From Lucifuga dentata (Eukaryota; Chordata; Actinopteri; Ophidiiformes; Bythitidae): a stretch of DNA of 64,000 bases. Position numbers and translations under genes: made by a program. Positions 26,023 to 37,689 of the stretch are shown in pieces; position 1 is the stretch's first letter, and each line of letters begins with the position of its first letter. Below the pieces are notes generated by a model. The model ran no database searches. It was given only the letters and a program-made list of their open reading frames with translations, and was not told the DNA's origin. The stretch is from positions 32,345-96,344 of the forward strand of contig VXCM01002215.1 of NCBI GenBank assembly GCA_014773175.1. Direction: 5' to 3'.

Positions 26023-26746
26023 CTCTGTCTCTCGCTCTCTGTCTACGATGGTCAGGTCTCATGGGGAAGACAGTTGGCAGGATGCAGGCTTGCTGCCATG
26101 GCAACAGGAACCCTCCCTCTCCCTCAGGTCTCCTTAGCAACTAGTAGCTTGGCATTGTAGTAATGAGCCGGCCCAGCATGCCATGCTGGCAGTGCACGAG
26201 ATGTGTGTGCACAACATGTGTGTGTGTGTGTGTTTGAGTAAATTGATGAAGATGAACTTGTGTGATTAAAGTATTGGAGTTTTATCAAATGTATCATGTA
26301 TGTGAGATTTCAATTTTTTATTTCCTATAGAGTGTAATCAGTGCAGTTTGAGTCCTCAAAAGCGACGTTATGAAATTTGTTTTCTGGGGAAAAAGGAGAA
26401 AAGGACTCACATTCCCATTAGTTTTGAAAAGTTTTCAAAGGATTCCTCTGAAGCTATCTGAATAAAAGCGAGTTAGCGAATCAAACATGACTGTAAAGCT
26501 TTATTATAGCGATGAGTGTGTGTTTCCCCCTGTAAATTTGGATTTGAGTATTTAAGTCTGGGCCCCAAAGCAGGTGTCAGGTTACCAAGAAGGAATTAAA
26601 GATGAACAAATGCTGATCTAGTATGTGCAGAGAAGCACCATGAAGAATACTGACATCAGAGAGGATTTTATGAGATTTTAATGAGACATGCTAGTTGCTG
26701 TAAACATGGTCTTCTTACAGCAGGAAACTTAACGGGGTTTAGGGAC

Positions 26747-27105
26747 AAAAAAAAAAAAAAAAAAANAAAAAAAAAAAAAAAAAAAAATTGTTTTTTCATG
26801 GAATTATTTTATTTTATAAAAATCCAGGTGGAAATCTTTTTGAAAATTGATGCTTTATTCAGTTCATGGAGGGAAATACTACGTGATAAAAATGGCTTTT
26901 CAACAGCACTATTGAAACTTATAACAGCAGTACTCAGAAGACTATTAAACAGTATGTTCAAGGCAACACGTTCATTGTCTGGTACGCTTCAACATATTGA
27001 ATGCTAAGGAGATGCACTTTATACTGAAAGGATTCTGTGTTTGGAAAAACTCTAAAAAAAAAAAGCAAAAAAAAAAAAAAAAAANAAAAAAAAAAAAAAA
27101 AAAAC
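26747..27105. repeat. Poly-A tracts with gaps
   Basis: Two A-rich runs (26747-26787 and about 27051-27105), each containing an N. True length is unknown. Confidence 0.85.
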
Positions 27106-27264
27106 AAACAAAAAAAGAAAGCATAATTACCTCTGGGAGTTTATTTTTACCTGCATCTGTTGGTTTGTTTGTTAGCAGGATTACTCTTAAAGTGGAGGAA
27201 GTGAGGCTGAGAGAACATGGTGTGAGGAAATCCAGGGTCAGGAATTTTTAAAAATGCTTTTTAA

Positions 27265-27843
27265 AGGACCATCCCGGTGATTGTGTATGTTTCAGCCCAA
27301 TATATACAATCCACATACACGTTACCTTACCAATTTCCAAAAAAATAAAACTGTGTTTTAGTTTTTCTGTTGTTTTTTCAAATCCCCTAATCTTTCTAAA
27401 TCAAATGTTCAGGTGATACATTCTCCTTAAAATTCAACGTTTCGCCTTCAAACACTTTTGTACCATTGTAGAAGGCATGGTCATTTTAATTTCTCTGTAA
27501 AAACCCGTTTTCTCCTGGGACTATATTTCCTGGCGGAGGAATACATTGTCTTCCATGCAGCTCTGTGTTGGATTGGCTAAATAAAATTATTTTGACAAAA
27601 AAAACCTCAGACATGTTTTGTGCTGTGATGGATTACATATCTCAAGTGTATTTCAAGTCTCTACAAGTTGATTTTTATAGCGTACTGGAATGAACTGAAC
27701 CCAGTGGCAGTCTGGAAAGTAGGAAAAGCAATCTAAAATTTACAGCTAAAGTCGTGTAATTTGGGAAACAGTTGTCAGTAATGTAAAGTGTTTCTGGATT
27801 CTATTTATTGGACTTCAACATGCACAATCGCCGGTATGATCCT
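27265..27843 (-). mobile_element. TTAA-type MITE, subfamily B, copy 7
   Basis: 579 bp with TTAA at 27261-27264 and 27844-27847. Termini are AGGACCATCCC and GGTATGATCCT. The interior is of B type and reversed relative to the reference copy. Confidence 0.83.
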
Positions 27844-28029
27844 TTAAACACTGCAAACAGTTTGATTTTTTTTTATATTTCTTGTCAATCAGGTATATTT
27901 ATCCTATGATAGATTATCAGTTGGTGCAATTTGGTCCAGATCTGGATAAATTTGAAAACCTATTGTTTATTATGACAAATAATGTGACCTCTCAGATTTA
28001 CCTTTAGGGGTTTTAAGCCTTACGGTGGC

Positions 28030-30480
28030 CTTACGTCTAAATTATAGATGAAAGGTCAAAGGTCGCAGTCATGATGTGGGCATAAGGAAAAGTGACGAGT
28101 TAGATGCTGGCGTTTCTTCTGCTCCTGAAACTCTTTTTATTTATGTTCCATTCATGACGGATACATAATGAAGACAGCGCGTCTTCGCTCTGACTGTGGC
28201 GTTTGTTCGACGTGTCTCACCACCTCTGTGTGTGGATGATGTGACAGCTGAGCGTGGAGATGGGTGGCGCTCTCTGGAGATTTTGGAGGCAGGTGTGATC
28301 AGGCCTGTTTCTCAGCTTTGCCTTTGGCTCCCGTAGGTGTCACGAGACTCCACCTGGCGTGCGAGCGCTCCCAGGAGAGGGACAGAAATCACACCTATGG
28401 CAGTGACTCCGTGGCTGTGATTCGTGTCCCTCCAGGCGGCGTCATCTCCACCCTCGACTCGCGTCCCACTCTTACACGAGGAAAGGGTCTCCTTACTTCG
28501 TCTCATTACTCGGGCGAGTGTTTTATCTCCTAATAAGAGCAACTTTTGGTTGCCAGGTTGTGATGAATCCATTCGTCTCGCTTCCACCTCTCTCACTTTG
28601 TCTTCTTATTGACCTCTGGAGCCTAAAGGCACTTTTGACACATTATTTGCTGAATTTTGGAGAGTTCGTTTTGTTTTCTTGAACCTTTTCGACTCATGTA
28701 GAAAACATGATTTATTTTCATTTTTTTTCCTAAATTGTTTAGATAGATGGATTTTTTTGCTTCTTGAATGAAGAATTTTCTTGAAAAATTGACTTGAGAC
28801 TCTGGAGGTTTAGTAGAGATTTTGATTTTTGAGGAATATTCAGATATTCACATTTGAGAGTGAAATAATTCAGATAATGATATATATGCCTCTTTTTTTT
28901 TTTTTTACACAAACACATGTCACATAAAATTTTTGGTCAAGGATTGATCCAATATGGTTATTAATTATATGGACTGATAATTACCAGTTCAATTTGAGGA
29001 GTGAACACTGCTTAAATGATTATAAAAGACAACTACATACATTAATGCCAAATATGAAAATACAAAATATACAAATATGACAAAACCTGATCTATTTATT
29101 GCAATTTCCTTTTGTATACCTGTCAACACACATGCCAAAAATGATATATTTATATTATTCATGACCTTTCACAAAACCCTGACTCCAATGGACAGTTCAA
29201 ATCAAAATCAACTTTTCTATATATTAACATTTACTCCTGCAGAACTGATGGATCTTTTTTTAACTGTATACAGTCACTAGTGGTTCTCACATGGTAGTAT
29301 GTGTACTACTTATGGTACTTGAAGTGCACCTGGTAGTAAACCAGATGAATAAAACAACTGACATCTATGGAAAGTTATTATTGTGGCAGTTTATTCACAA
29401 ATAAAAAGGATTCCAACAAGATTATAATAGTTTTGTGAAATTATTTTTTCTTATGTTTAATTGCTAATTACCTTTTTAATTAAGAATTATGTTAGATTTT
29501 GTTGAAAACAGCCCAGCTCTGTTGTTGTACGGTATGTTCTCATCCTGAACCCAATTTCTATTTTTTCTGTGATTTTCTTCAAGTTGGTGTGCTACAAAGA
29601 TGTTTTGGTTTTCTCCAAAAAGTTTGAGAACCATTGGTTTTGTGGAAGAACCCTTAATTAATGACTTACTAACGTTTATAGCTGCAGATTTAATGAGTCC
29701 TTAATCAATCACTTATAAAGTCATAAAAAAAAATGGCAACAGATTTCTGGCTTTATAATTACCCATCAGGATTTTTCACGACTTGGCAACACAAAAGTTG
29801 TTCTTTTTTAACTGCTTATTACTGATCTATAAAGGCTAGCTCTATAAAGTATTAATATATGATTTACTAGCATTAATAAAGGCAGGATTTATAACTTGTA
29901 AAGACTTTGAAAAAGTATGATTTGTTCCAGCATCGCGGCACATTTTGGTATTGTAAATGCTCCTCCTGTGTTGGCGGCCTAACAAAGGCCAACAGGAAGG
30001 AAGTGCCGCTGTGGTTCCATCGGTCTTTATGGAGCTGGCTGTGGCCTGAGGACTGGGCATCGCTGGCACGCAGGGAGGATTTTCCGATCCCCTGCCCTGC
30101 TTTCAGATGCTCGTTAATCTGCCGGCTCTATTTTTATCCTCCCTCCTCTGGGCTCTCCTTCTTTCCTTGGCTCCTCATGTCTGGCCGTAGACGGAGAGAC
30201 TGCCTCTCTCCAATTAGAGGCCTCTCCGCTGGGGATCGGGCTCGCTGTCCACCCCTGGCCCCTCAGGGTTTCTTCCTGTCTACCTTTCCCAGGTTAGCCC
30301 CCAGACGTTGCCTCCCTCTCTCCACTTGTCTCTCCCCTCCCTGTCTTGTTTCTCTGTCTTCTTCCCTCGAGCTAGTGGAGCTCCACAGGGAGATGGGAGA
30401 GCGAAAGGCCTTCTGTCGCCCGAGGGCTGGCTCTAGTCCCCGCGCTTTGCTTTGAGGTGAAGCTGACTGGCACACCTTTC
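28030..30480. other. TE-poor intronic stretch with GC-richer blocks
   Basis: Two blocks (about 28250-28620 and 29935-30450) are richer in G and C than their surroundings and carry none of the repeats listed here. ORFs on both strands have no domain. They are candidates for conserved regulatory sequence, based only on composition and absence of repeats. Confidence 0.3.
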
Positions 30481-31049
30481 TTTTAACTGAAGAGTACAAC
30501 AGCTAAAGACACCAACTCTGATCCTTCTGTCACAGCTGCTATGCGACCGTACCGCTGCTGGTGCTGCAAACACCATTTCTCATTGTCCTCACAGGGGAAA
30601 AAAAAGGAGCAATGGCTACGATAGTGGATCTACTCTACTTTATGGACTCAGTAAACACTGATTTAAAAAAAAAAAGGCAATAAGAAAATGTACGTACTAT
30701 GTGTTCTTAAAATGTTCAGCGATTTCCTTTAAAATGAACATTTCAGAATGCAATAAAGAATCTAAAGCAACTGTTTAGTAGCTCTTTATTAGTTAAATAA
30801 TCATTATCCCTGTCATTTTCTGGTGGTACAGTAAACTATAAAGCAAAAATCCTTTAAATTTGTATTATATTCTATTAATTGATGATTAACAGTAGGTCAT
30901 GAGAAAATAGCAAAATTACTCAGATCCTCAAATTCTTTTTTTTTTTTCAAAAATGAAGAAAAATCTTTTTATTAAAAGGGCAGCAGTTAGTTCTTTTCTG
31001 TAAAATGATTTGTGCTTTGGCTGCTCAGTGAAGGATTGGAGCACTGTCG

Positions 31050-31215
31050 CCAAATCAAGTCCAACACGTGTCATCAAGACGCGCCATTAGCTTTGGATGT
31101 GGCTAGTTGTTAGCTACAAATGCTACGTTGTCCTGTCACCGGAGATTGGATGGGTCAAAAGTTGAATTTGGTTGAGCTCTGAGCGTAGTTGAAACGTGGA
31201 GAATCTGCTCGTCGT
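31050..31215 (+). mobile_element. Fragment of Harbinger-type family
   Basis: Diverged but alignable with 56680-56900 (catcaagac..gccattagctt, gtggagaatct) and with the aaggtcaaagtt..gagaatc block of 11912-12661. The ends are not preserved. Confidence 0.5.
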
Positions 31216-31534
31216 GCTCGCTGTACTCTGATTACTTGTCTGTACCGCGATTAAGGCAATAATGTGTGTGTAAGATTAAATTAATGGAGTTCTGCAGTTC
31301 AGCAAGTATAAATGACGTTTTGAGTAATCAGAGTGTGAGGAGAGGAAATGCATTATGATTTTAATGTTTACATACCCGAATAAACCCATTTACAATCGTA
31401 TAATCCAGCTGTTACTCGGTCTAAGCATACTCTCATTTATGTCAATCAATCTAAATATGGTGTCTACATAACATTAAAAAAAATCGATTTATTGCCTTAA
31501 TATGAGTATAGTTGAAGTTTTAATGTGTATGCAA

Positions 31535-31770
31535 ACATAAGAAGAACGTCATGGGTTCAAATCCCATGCTGGCCCTGGTCATTCCTGTTGGAGTTTATGA
31601 GTTCCCATGACTTTGTGGGTTTCCTCTGGTCCCCCACCATAAGATGTGTGTTAGTCAATGTTCCTGCTGTTGCTCTTGAGCAAGGCACTATGCAGCTGGT
31701 CCTTGTGCTGCGCTGTGGTTGCCCACTTTTCCTAATAGTTAGGATGAATCAAAAGTAGAGATCAATAAAC
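31535..31770 (+). mobile_element. tRNA-derived SINE-like element
   Basis: An RNA polymerase III B-box-like gggttcaaatccc at 31553-31565 is followed by ggagtttatgagttc, tgggtttcctctggtccccc and cttgagcaaggcac. These blocks are common to fish SINEs. The A box is not clear and the copy appears old. Confidence 0.5.
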
Positions 31771-31879
31771 TGATCTCATACTCCAATCAGGATCTGAAAA
31801 AAGGAATCTCATGCTATCTGGTCCATGGCCTAAATTCCATTGAATTTTATTGAAATCTGTTTAGAAGTTTATTAAATAT

Positions 31880-33100
31880 CCTGCTACTCAAATGACATGA
31901 TTTTTAAAGTGAGGACTTTGCTTCTTCTTACAGCTGCTGCTATTTCACTATTTCCACTTTTCCCTCTCGGTGTCGTTTTAATGGCAGCAGCTTGTAAAAC
32001 TGTGTCTTTGCATCTTCATCCTGGCTGCCAGACACTGCTGCTGCTGCGTTACTGCGTTGCTTGGATGTTCCGAGCTACATGCATTCCTCCTTATGCTTTG
32101 ACCTATTATTTTCCTGCAATCCGCCAAAGAATAGTATCTTTTTTTCCCAGTTTATCCCCCCTCAAACTCCGCATGCTCACACCTTCTCCAACCCCATTAA
32201 TCCCCCAGCCTCCCACTTCTTTATTTCCCTTCAAAGAGACAAGCATTGCCCGTGACATCAGTCACAGGAAGTGAATCTTTAGCGTTGACTAATTTCCATC
32301 GATTGCCTCCAGACAGGCTTAGCAGACGAGACCCATTCCCACACAGAGCCTGGCTGCTCTCATTTAAGTCTCAGAAAATGCTCCACAATGAACGCAGTCA
32401 GCGCTTTTATCTTCTCCCCCCACTCCTGCTTATTATCAAATAAATGCACGGCATAGAGAGATACCCATTGACAGGACCATGCATAATGACTCCTGGCTGT
32501 GTGAAATGGATTAATAAATAATGGTTGAGCAAGAGCAGAAAACGGCTTTGCCTAGTCCCACTACTTCTGAACAAGGCAGCGCAGAACAATCTCCACAACG
32601 CTCGGCTGGATTGTGCCGGACCACATCTAATGGAGCGCTGCGTGGAATTTTAAAACTCAACGTTCCTCTTGAATGCTCCATGGAATGCATCTTAAATTGG
32701 AGGGGGGGTGTCTTAAAACGTGAAGCAGAAAACACTATAAAATCCACTACATGATGTTCTCACGAATTCTCCAAAGACTTCTCTCCAGTTGGATGTAGAG
32801 AGGTAAACGCAGCTGATAAAAAAAAAAAAAAAAAAAATTGTCCAGGAACAGAAATCCTTCTGCGACCTGTTCCTTCTCGCTGCTGACAGAAAGTAAATCA
32901 GTTTCCTCTTAAGGGAAATTTACACTTTCCATGTACGTGAGGGTCTGTTAGCGTCCGCATGATGTAAATTTCATCATCAGTTTTATGTCAGAGGGTATAC
33001 ACATAGGCCTTTGTGCGGACATCTGCTTACCTGCAATTTTTTTGTGCCACTGTGCTATGCTATGCTCTGCTAGGCTATGCTATGCTACACTATGCTATGC
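31880..33100. other. TE-poor intronic stretch, candidate conserved region
   Basis: About 1.2 kb without transposon signature, except a poly-A run at 32818-32837. Short ORFs have no domain. The homeodomain-type AT-rich motifs (ttaataaataatgg) and mixed composition near 32230-32740 are what one sees in conserved non-coding elements, but nothing here proves it. Confidence 0.3.
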
Positions 33101-33110
33101 TAGTGCTACT
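33049..33110. repeat. GCTAT-type short tandem repeat
   Basis: Imperfect repeats of gctat / ctatg around 33049-33105 (ctatgctatgctctgctagg and similar). Confidence 0.75.
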
Positions 33111-33370
33111 GCGCATGTTTGGAACTCGTCCTCCAAGCAGATGCCAGAACGTTCAGTGTTTCCCACAGGTAGAAAATTTACTTGTGGTGGTGGGCAGGCA
33201 CGCCGTGTATCCAAGCCCCTCCCCCCAACATGATCCTGTTCTATTCTCTCAAATAGAAATATACATATACAAAAATAGAAATATACATGTCGTGGTTCAT
33301 CTTCTCGCCATGTGTGTGTGTGTGTCAGTGTGTGTGTGTGACAGAAGTGTCGCAGTTGTATTTTTTTTAA

Positions 33371-34052
33371 GGCTGGGTTTACCTTCCGTCCTGCGATTTG
33401 GATTTTATCTTATGCTGATGCTGTGTTTGACAGACCTCAGACCTCAGATTTTTCCAACTTCTTACTTGAAAAAATGTGTTGGAACAGCACTTTAAATTGG
33501 AGCTCCGGCTGGGAAACTCTGACAAAATTATCTACCCTGACTTACCGAGTATGACGTCACTCAACATGGCAGTACCGTGGAAGCGAGCTTTGTGAATGGA
33601 AATGATCAGCTAACAGGCGAATAAAGTATTTTTTCTTGTGTGAAATTGAAAGAAAAAGGTCAGAATATATTGCCAAGTTAGCTATCTATTTTGTATAACT
33701 GTTTGCCGTTGATATGTAAGTGTAAATAATTTCATAATATTACTTCTCTGCACAAATGTTANATAACTGTTTGCCGTTGATATGTAAGTGTAAATAATTT
33801 CATAATATTACTTCTCTGCACAAATGTTAAATACCCACTGTGATTATTATCATTGTAAAACAACACAACCAAACAGTCCTGTAGTATAACTTTACTTTAG
33901 TTAGTATTTATTACTAAGTTTATTTAATGTTTACAGTATTTATTGGTGTTCAGATTTGCTTTTTTGATTACATTTGGCTGGAACGGTTTGAGGTTGGAAG
34001 TTGAAACTTCCAACTGGGAAAATTGCAACTTCCGAGGACTGTGAAAGCAGCA
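33371..34052 (+). mobile_element. PIF/Harbinger-type element (second sequence group)
   Basis: TAA lies on both sides (33368-33370 and 34053-34055). The left terminus is GGCTGGGTTTACC; the right terminus, reverse complemented, is TGCTGCTTTCACAG. The interior is homologous to 53341-54166 (for example tcaacatggcag, and the stretch around gctttgtgaa). It is nested in the CAGTGTTTCCC-ended hAT-like element and contains one duplicated assembly joint. Confidence 0.68.
33695..33829. repeat. Duplicated assembly joint (N at 33762)
   Basis: Identical 67-bp copies on both sides of one N, inside the Harbinger-type element at 33371. Confidence 0.85.
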
Positions 34053-34586
34053 TAAGGTCCGCTGTTCCTCCTTGTGCTCTCCTGCCCACCATGCTGACTC
34101 ACTGTTCGATCAAACAATGTTCAAAACATGTTACAGCGGGGTCTGGAACATAAACTTACACACCAAGAATGTTTTATGGTGCGTAACACTATTTTAGGTG
34201 TAGAATCATAGTTTTACTTATCGAAATTAGAGGAAAAGTTTTAAAGCTACATCTTAGGCAACCATCTTGGTAGGCGGTCCCACGTGACTCCGTATTTTAT
34301 CTTACGATCTACCTGGGTGGGTCTGCATGGTCTTCATCTACCTGGGTGGTCTGCAAAAGTAGAGCCTATGTATGGGAAACACTGATGTAGTATGAACAGA
34401 ACCAGGTCCGTGTCCGCTACTGTGTGCATAAGCATCTGTTTGGAAGAAGAAATTAGCCTTTAGTTTTTGCTGTTTCTGCTTTCATGCATCCCACATTTTC
34501 CAGGTGCCAATCGAACGGGCCGGTGTTAGAGGTACACAGGAGAGGCCTCCTTGTTTTTTAACAAACCACCCCTTTCATCTCAGGTT

Positions 34587-34719
34587 TTGATGTATTGGCT
34601 TCATTAACACTCCAGGCTTTGTGCGTATTGACAGCTTCTTCAAACTGGGAGTNTTGATGTATTGGCTTCATTAACACTCCAGGCTTTGTGCGTATTGACA
34701 GCTTCTTCAAACTGGGAGT
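34587..34719. repeat. Duplicated assembly joint (N at 34653)
   Basis: Identical 66-bp copies on both sides of one N. Confidence 0.85.
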
Positions 34720-36079
34720 GAGGAAAAGGTGTTCTCGCTGCCTCTCCTGTACCAAAGAGGCTTAAACTGACCGTACAGCCCAAACTCAGCCTGTTATAGT
34801 AAAAAATGAACCCGTGTGCCAAAATAATAGCTCTGTTTGAAACACGGGGGGTGAAAAGGTCTCAATCTCCTTAACGCTAGATTAAGGAGCAGCTTGATCA
34901 AGCCGTCTTAAGTGCTTTGTTTTGGAATCAGGATCAATGGCCACTGAGAAGAATTGAGCTCAGAGCCTCGGTGAGGTAGAGCTGATTGAATTGAGGTTAA
35001 TGACTTTTCAGAAGCAGGAAGAGCAGCTACTGCATGCAGGCCTTATTACTAAATGTGTTTTTATTTTAGCCATTTATCAACGCGTTCCTTTAAATGAGGA
35101 AAGAAAAGGTTAATGTATGCCTAAACTCTGGGCAGACAAATTATCAGGAGTGGATATGATAATAAACTGATATCTGACAAACATGTTTTCACCGTGACGC
35201 GATGTTAGCGAGGGTCAATCTGGACGTGTTTTGAACATCCGTCAAACCTGTGCTTGTTTTTCTAGCTTTGCAGTAACCGCTCGACCAATTGTATCCATCT
35301 TCGACCCCCCCCCCCCNCTGACCAATCCCCACCCTGTCTCTGTGGTTTTTAGGGTGAGACCCAGCTGAGGAGCACGCAGAATTAACCAGGATTAGCCTCG
35401 GATTGTCGGAGGATTACTCAGGCTGCAGAGGGATTAAGTACAATTGCCAGTTTGGGGGATATGGTGGGCAGTGTCATATAAGTGTGTGTGTGCAGGTGTG
35501 TATATGTGCACGTGTACTCTGACAACAGACATGCGTCAAATTGTGGATTTCATAATGCTGATGTATGTTTGCGTGTACACCATTCAGTGTGTGTGACTGG
35601 AAATTCAGGAAAATTCAGGAAAAGACTGATGAATACGTTTGAGTTGACCTGAGCTTTTTACCTGTGCCGTGATGTCCTTTAAATTTGATATAAGTAACGG
35701 TTTAGAATTCGGAGAGGAGATGTTATCTCCCGCTCAGACACAAAGCATGGTTGTGATATCGCTGGGAATGGGAGGAAAAATAAAAAAGAGGGAGGGAAAG
35801 GGGCAACGAGTTACATCATTCTAGTTGCTATGCAACACAAACCGAATAATATGCAATAGATGTAATTAGAGTTAGCAAGCTAACCTGGAATTAAAAAGGG
35901 ACAAGGTGGCGGAAAATAATAATAATTCAGAAAATTAGCCTTTGTTCCGTTTGAGAGAATTCTGAAATGGAAGATGTGTCGGAGGCTGGAGGGGAAAAAG
36001 AGATTCTGACCATTGGGGGGGGGGGGNACAAAATAATACCAACACTTCACATTCAACACCTCTGCAAAAGCTCGAACAT

Positions 36080-37093
36080 TACAACTTTCCTAAAGGTTGC
36101 ATTTGTTTCAGGGCTGTTCTGCTGGAATTATGAGATGAGCTGCTCTCCGCTGGCTTCCAACTCATTACAGGATCAACTTCAACATTCTACTTTTTGTTTT
36201 CAAAGCTCTGAAAGGCCAAGCCCCATTTATATATCAGATCTTTTAAGGCCTTATAAGAGCTCCAAGTCCTCAGATCATCAACTTGGCCCCTGTAGCGCCT
36301 CCTCAGTCTCAAGATGACCGAGCTTTCGCCGTCATGGCCCCTACATGATTTAATAACCTAGCAAGTCAGTAGCTTCCTTCAAATATTTAAATCTTGTCTT
36401 AAAACTCATCTACACATCTTTGATCTGAAATTGTTATACTGTTATTATACTTTACCAGCACATATGCATGTGTATGTGCAGTTATGTGTATATACACTAC
36501 TGCTGAAAAGTTTAGAATCACTCATCATTTAAGCAGCTTCTGCTGTTTTATTCAATAATACTATTTTTTTAATTAATGTAAATGTATTTTAAGATGTTTT
36601 ATTTAGTATGTCAAAGTTTTTTAAATGATAAATAACAGTATTTTAGTGATTTCTCATCATGAGATTTAATCTCTGCTTTGTAAATGTGAGGCATTAGTTT
36701 CTAGAGCATCAGGGAATAATCTAGAATTTCCTAATAATCTCTGGAACCACATATAGGCTTCTCTACATGAATCTGGAATCATCTACAACTCATGTCAGGA
36801 TTATGGACAATTTTAAATTGTCTCAATTTTTCACAGCTTCTTCCAGATTATTTTAAACATTTAACAGACATATAGAATCATTTTATACATACATATGAAC
36901 CAAAACTAGTTTGACATGACTGGAAACATTGATTCCATGTGAAAATCACTAGTGATTCCAAACTTTTGAGCAGTAGTGCAGTTATGTTACATTTCTCATT
37001 TTTATTCATATTTTATTATTAATCATTGTGCAGCACTTTGGTCAGCAAGTTGTTCTAAAATGTGCTATATGAATAAACTTTGACTTGACTTGA
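36080..37093 (+). mobile_element. L2-like LINE 3' end, interrupted by a Tc1-like MITE
   Basis: The frame near 36165-36330 reads as a decayed reverse transcriptase C-terminus (ILLFVFKALKGQAPFIYQIF, later DDRAFAVMAP). The 3' tail cagcactttggtcagc ... gtgctatatgaataaac, followed by ttgacttgacttgac, resumes after the inserted 36495-36978 element. In-frame stops show it is dead. Confidence 0.65.
36495..36978. mobile_element. Tc1/mariner-like MITE nested in a LINE
   Basis: Inverted termini CACTACTGCTGAAAAGTTTA / (reverse complement of right) CACTACTGCTCAAAAGTTTG. The left flank is TA; the right flank reads CA. Interior repeats of tagaatc and tctggaatcat occur. A 12-bp direct repeat GTGCAGTTATGT lies at 36476-36487 and 36976-36987. 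Confidence 0.7.
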
Positions 37094-37109
37094 CTGCTTC
37101 CATGTTTAA

Positions 37110-37681
37110 AGGACCATACCAGCCATTTTGCATGTTTGAGCCTAATATATTCAATTTTCATACATGTAATGTTACTGACAATCATTTCCCAAAACATACT
37201 ACTGGAACGGTGAATTAAAAATGTTTTTCCTACCTTCCTAACCGCCATTGGATTCAGTTCATTCTGAAATCAACTTGTTGATACTTGAAACATTCTTGGG
37301 ATAGGTAATCCATCATCACCAACAAGACGTGTATTCAGGTTTTTTTTGGAAGTTATGTAATTTTAGCATTTAAGCTCAATAAAAAGCGTGGAGTGAATGT
37401 ATGCCTCCACCGGGGAATATAGTCCCAAAAGAAGACCTGCGTTTATGGAAAAATTTAAAGGACCGTGACTTCATAAGGCTGTGTAACTATTAGCAGGAGA
37501 AACATGGATTTTTAAGGTGGGTGTATCACTTGAATATTTGATTTTGAAAGATTAAGAGATTTTGCAAAATATCAGGAAAGCTGAAATACGGTTTTATCCT
37601 TTGGGAAATGATTGTCAGTAACGTAACGTATGAAAATTGAATATATGAGGCTCAAACATGCAAAATGGATGGTATGGCCCT
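37110..37681 (+). mobile_element. TTAA-type MITE, subfamily A, copy 8
   Basis: 572 bp, TTAA at 37106-37109 and 37682-37685, very similar to the 18357 copy. AATAAA lies at 37378-37383. It inserted immediately after the tail of an L2-like LINE fragment, and lies 1.6 kb from an oppositely oriented copy (39308-39887). Confidence 0.86.
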
Positions 37682-37689
37682 TTAACTTT

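Larger units (their letters stand above)
33154..34384. mobile_element. hAT-like element with CAGTGTTTCCC termini
   Basis: Inverted termini CAGTGTTTCCCACA (33154) and ..GGGAAACACTG (ends 34384) bound 1231 bp, much of it an inserted Harbinger-type element. The flanking octamers (agaacgtt and atgtagta) do not match, so the duplication is lost or the ends belong to different insertions. Confidence 0.55.

Noticed and set aside
25357..26160. 267-codon open frame
   Set aside because: It is built on (CT)n, (CA)n and CT-rich runs and crosses an N. It has no domain and no splice context.
29907..30455. 182-residue frame
   Set aside because: CT-rich composition gives Ser/Pro/Leu-rich translation without domains. 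It is more likely non-coding.
31553..31565. B-box-like gggttcaaatccc as a tRNA gene
   Set aside because: There is no cloverleaf or clear A box, and the downstream sequence is SINE-like.
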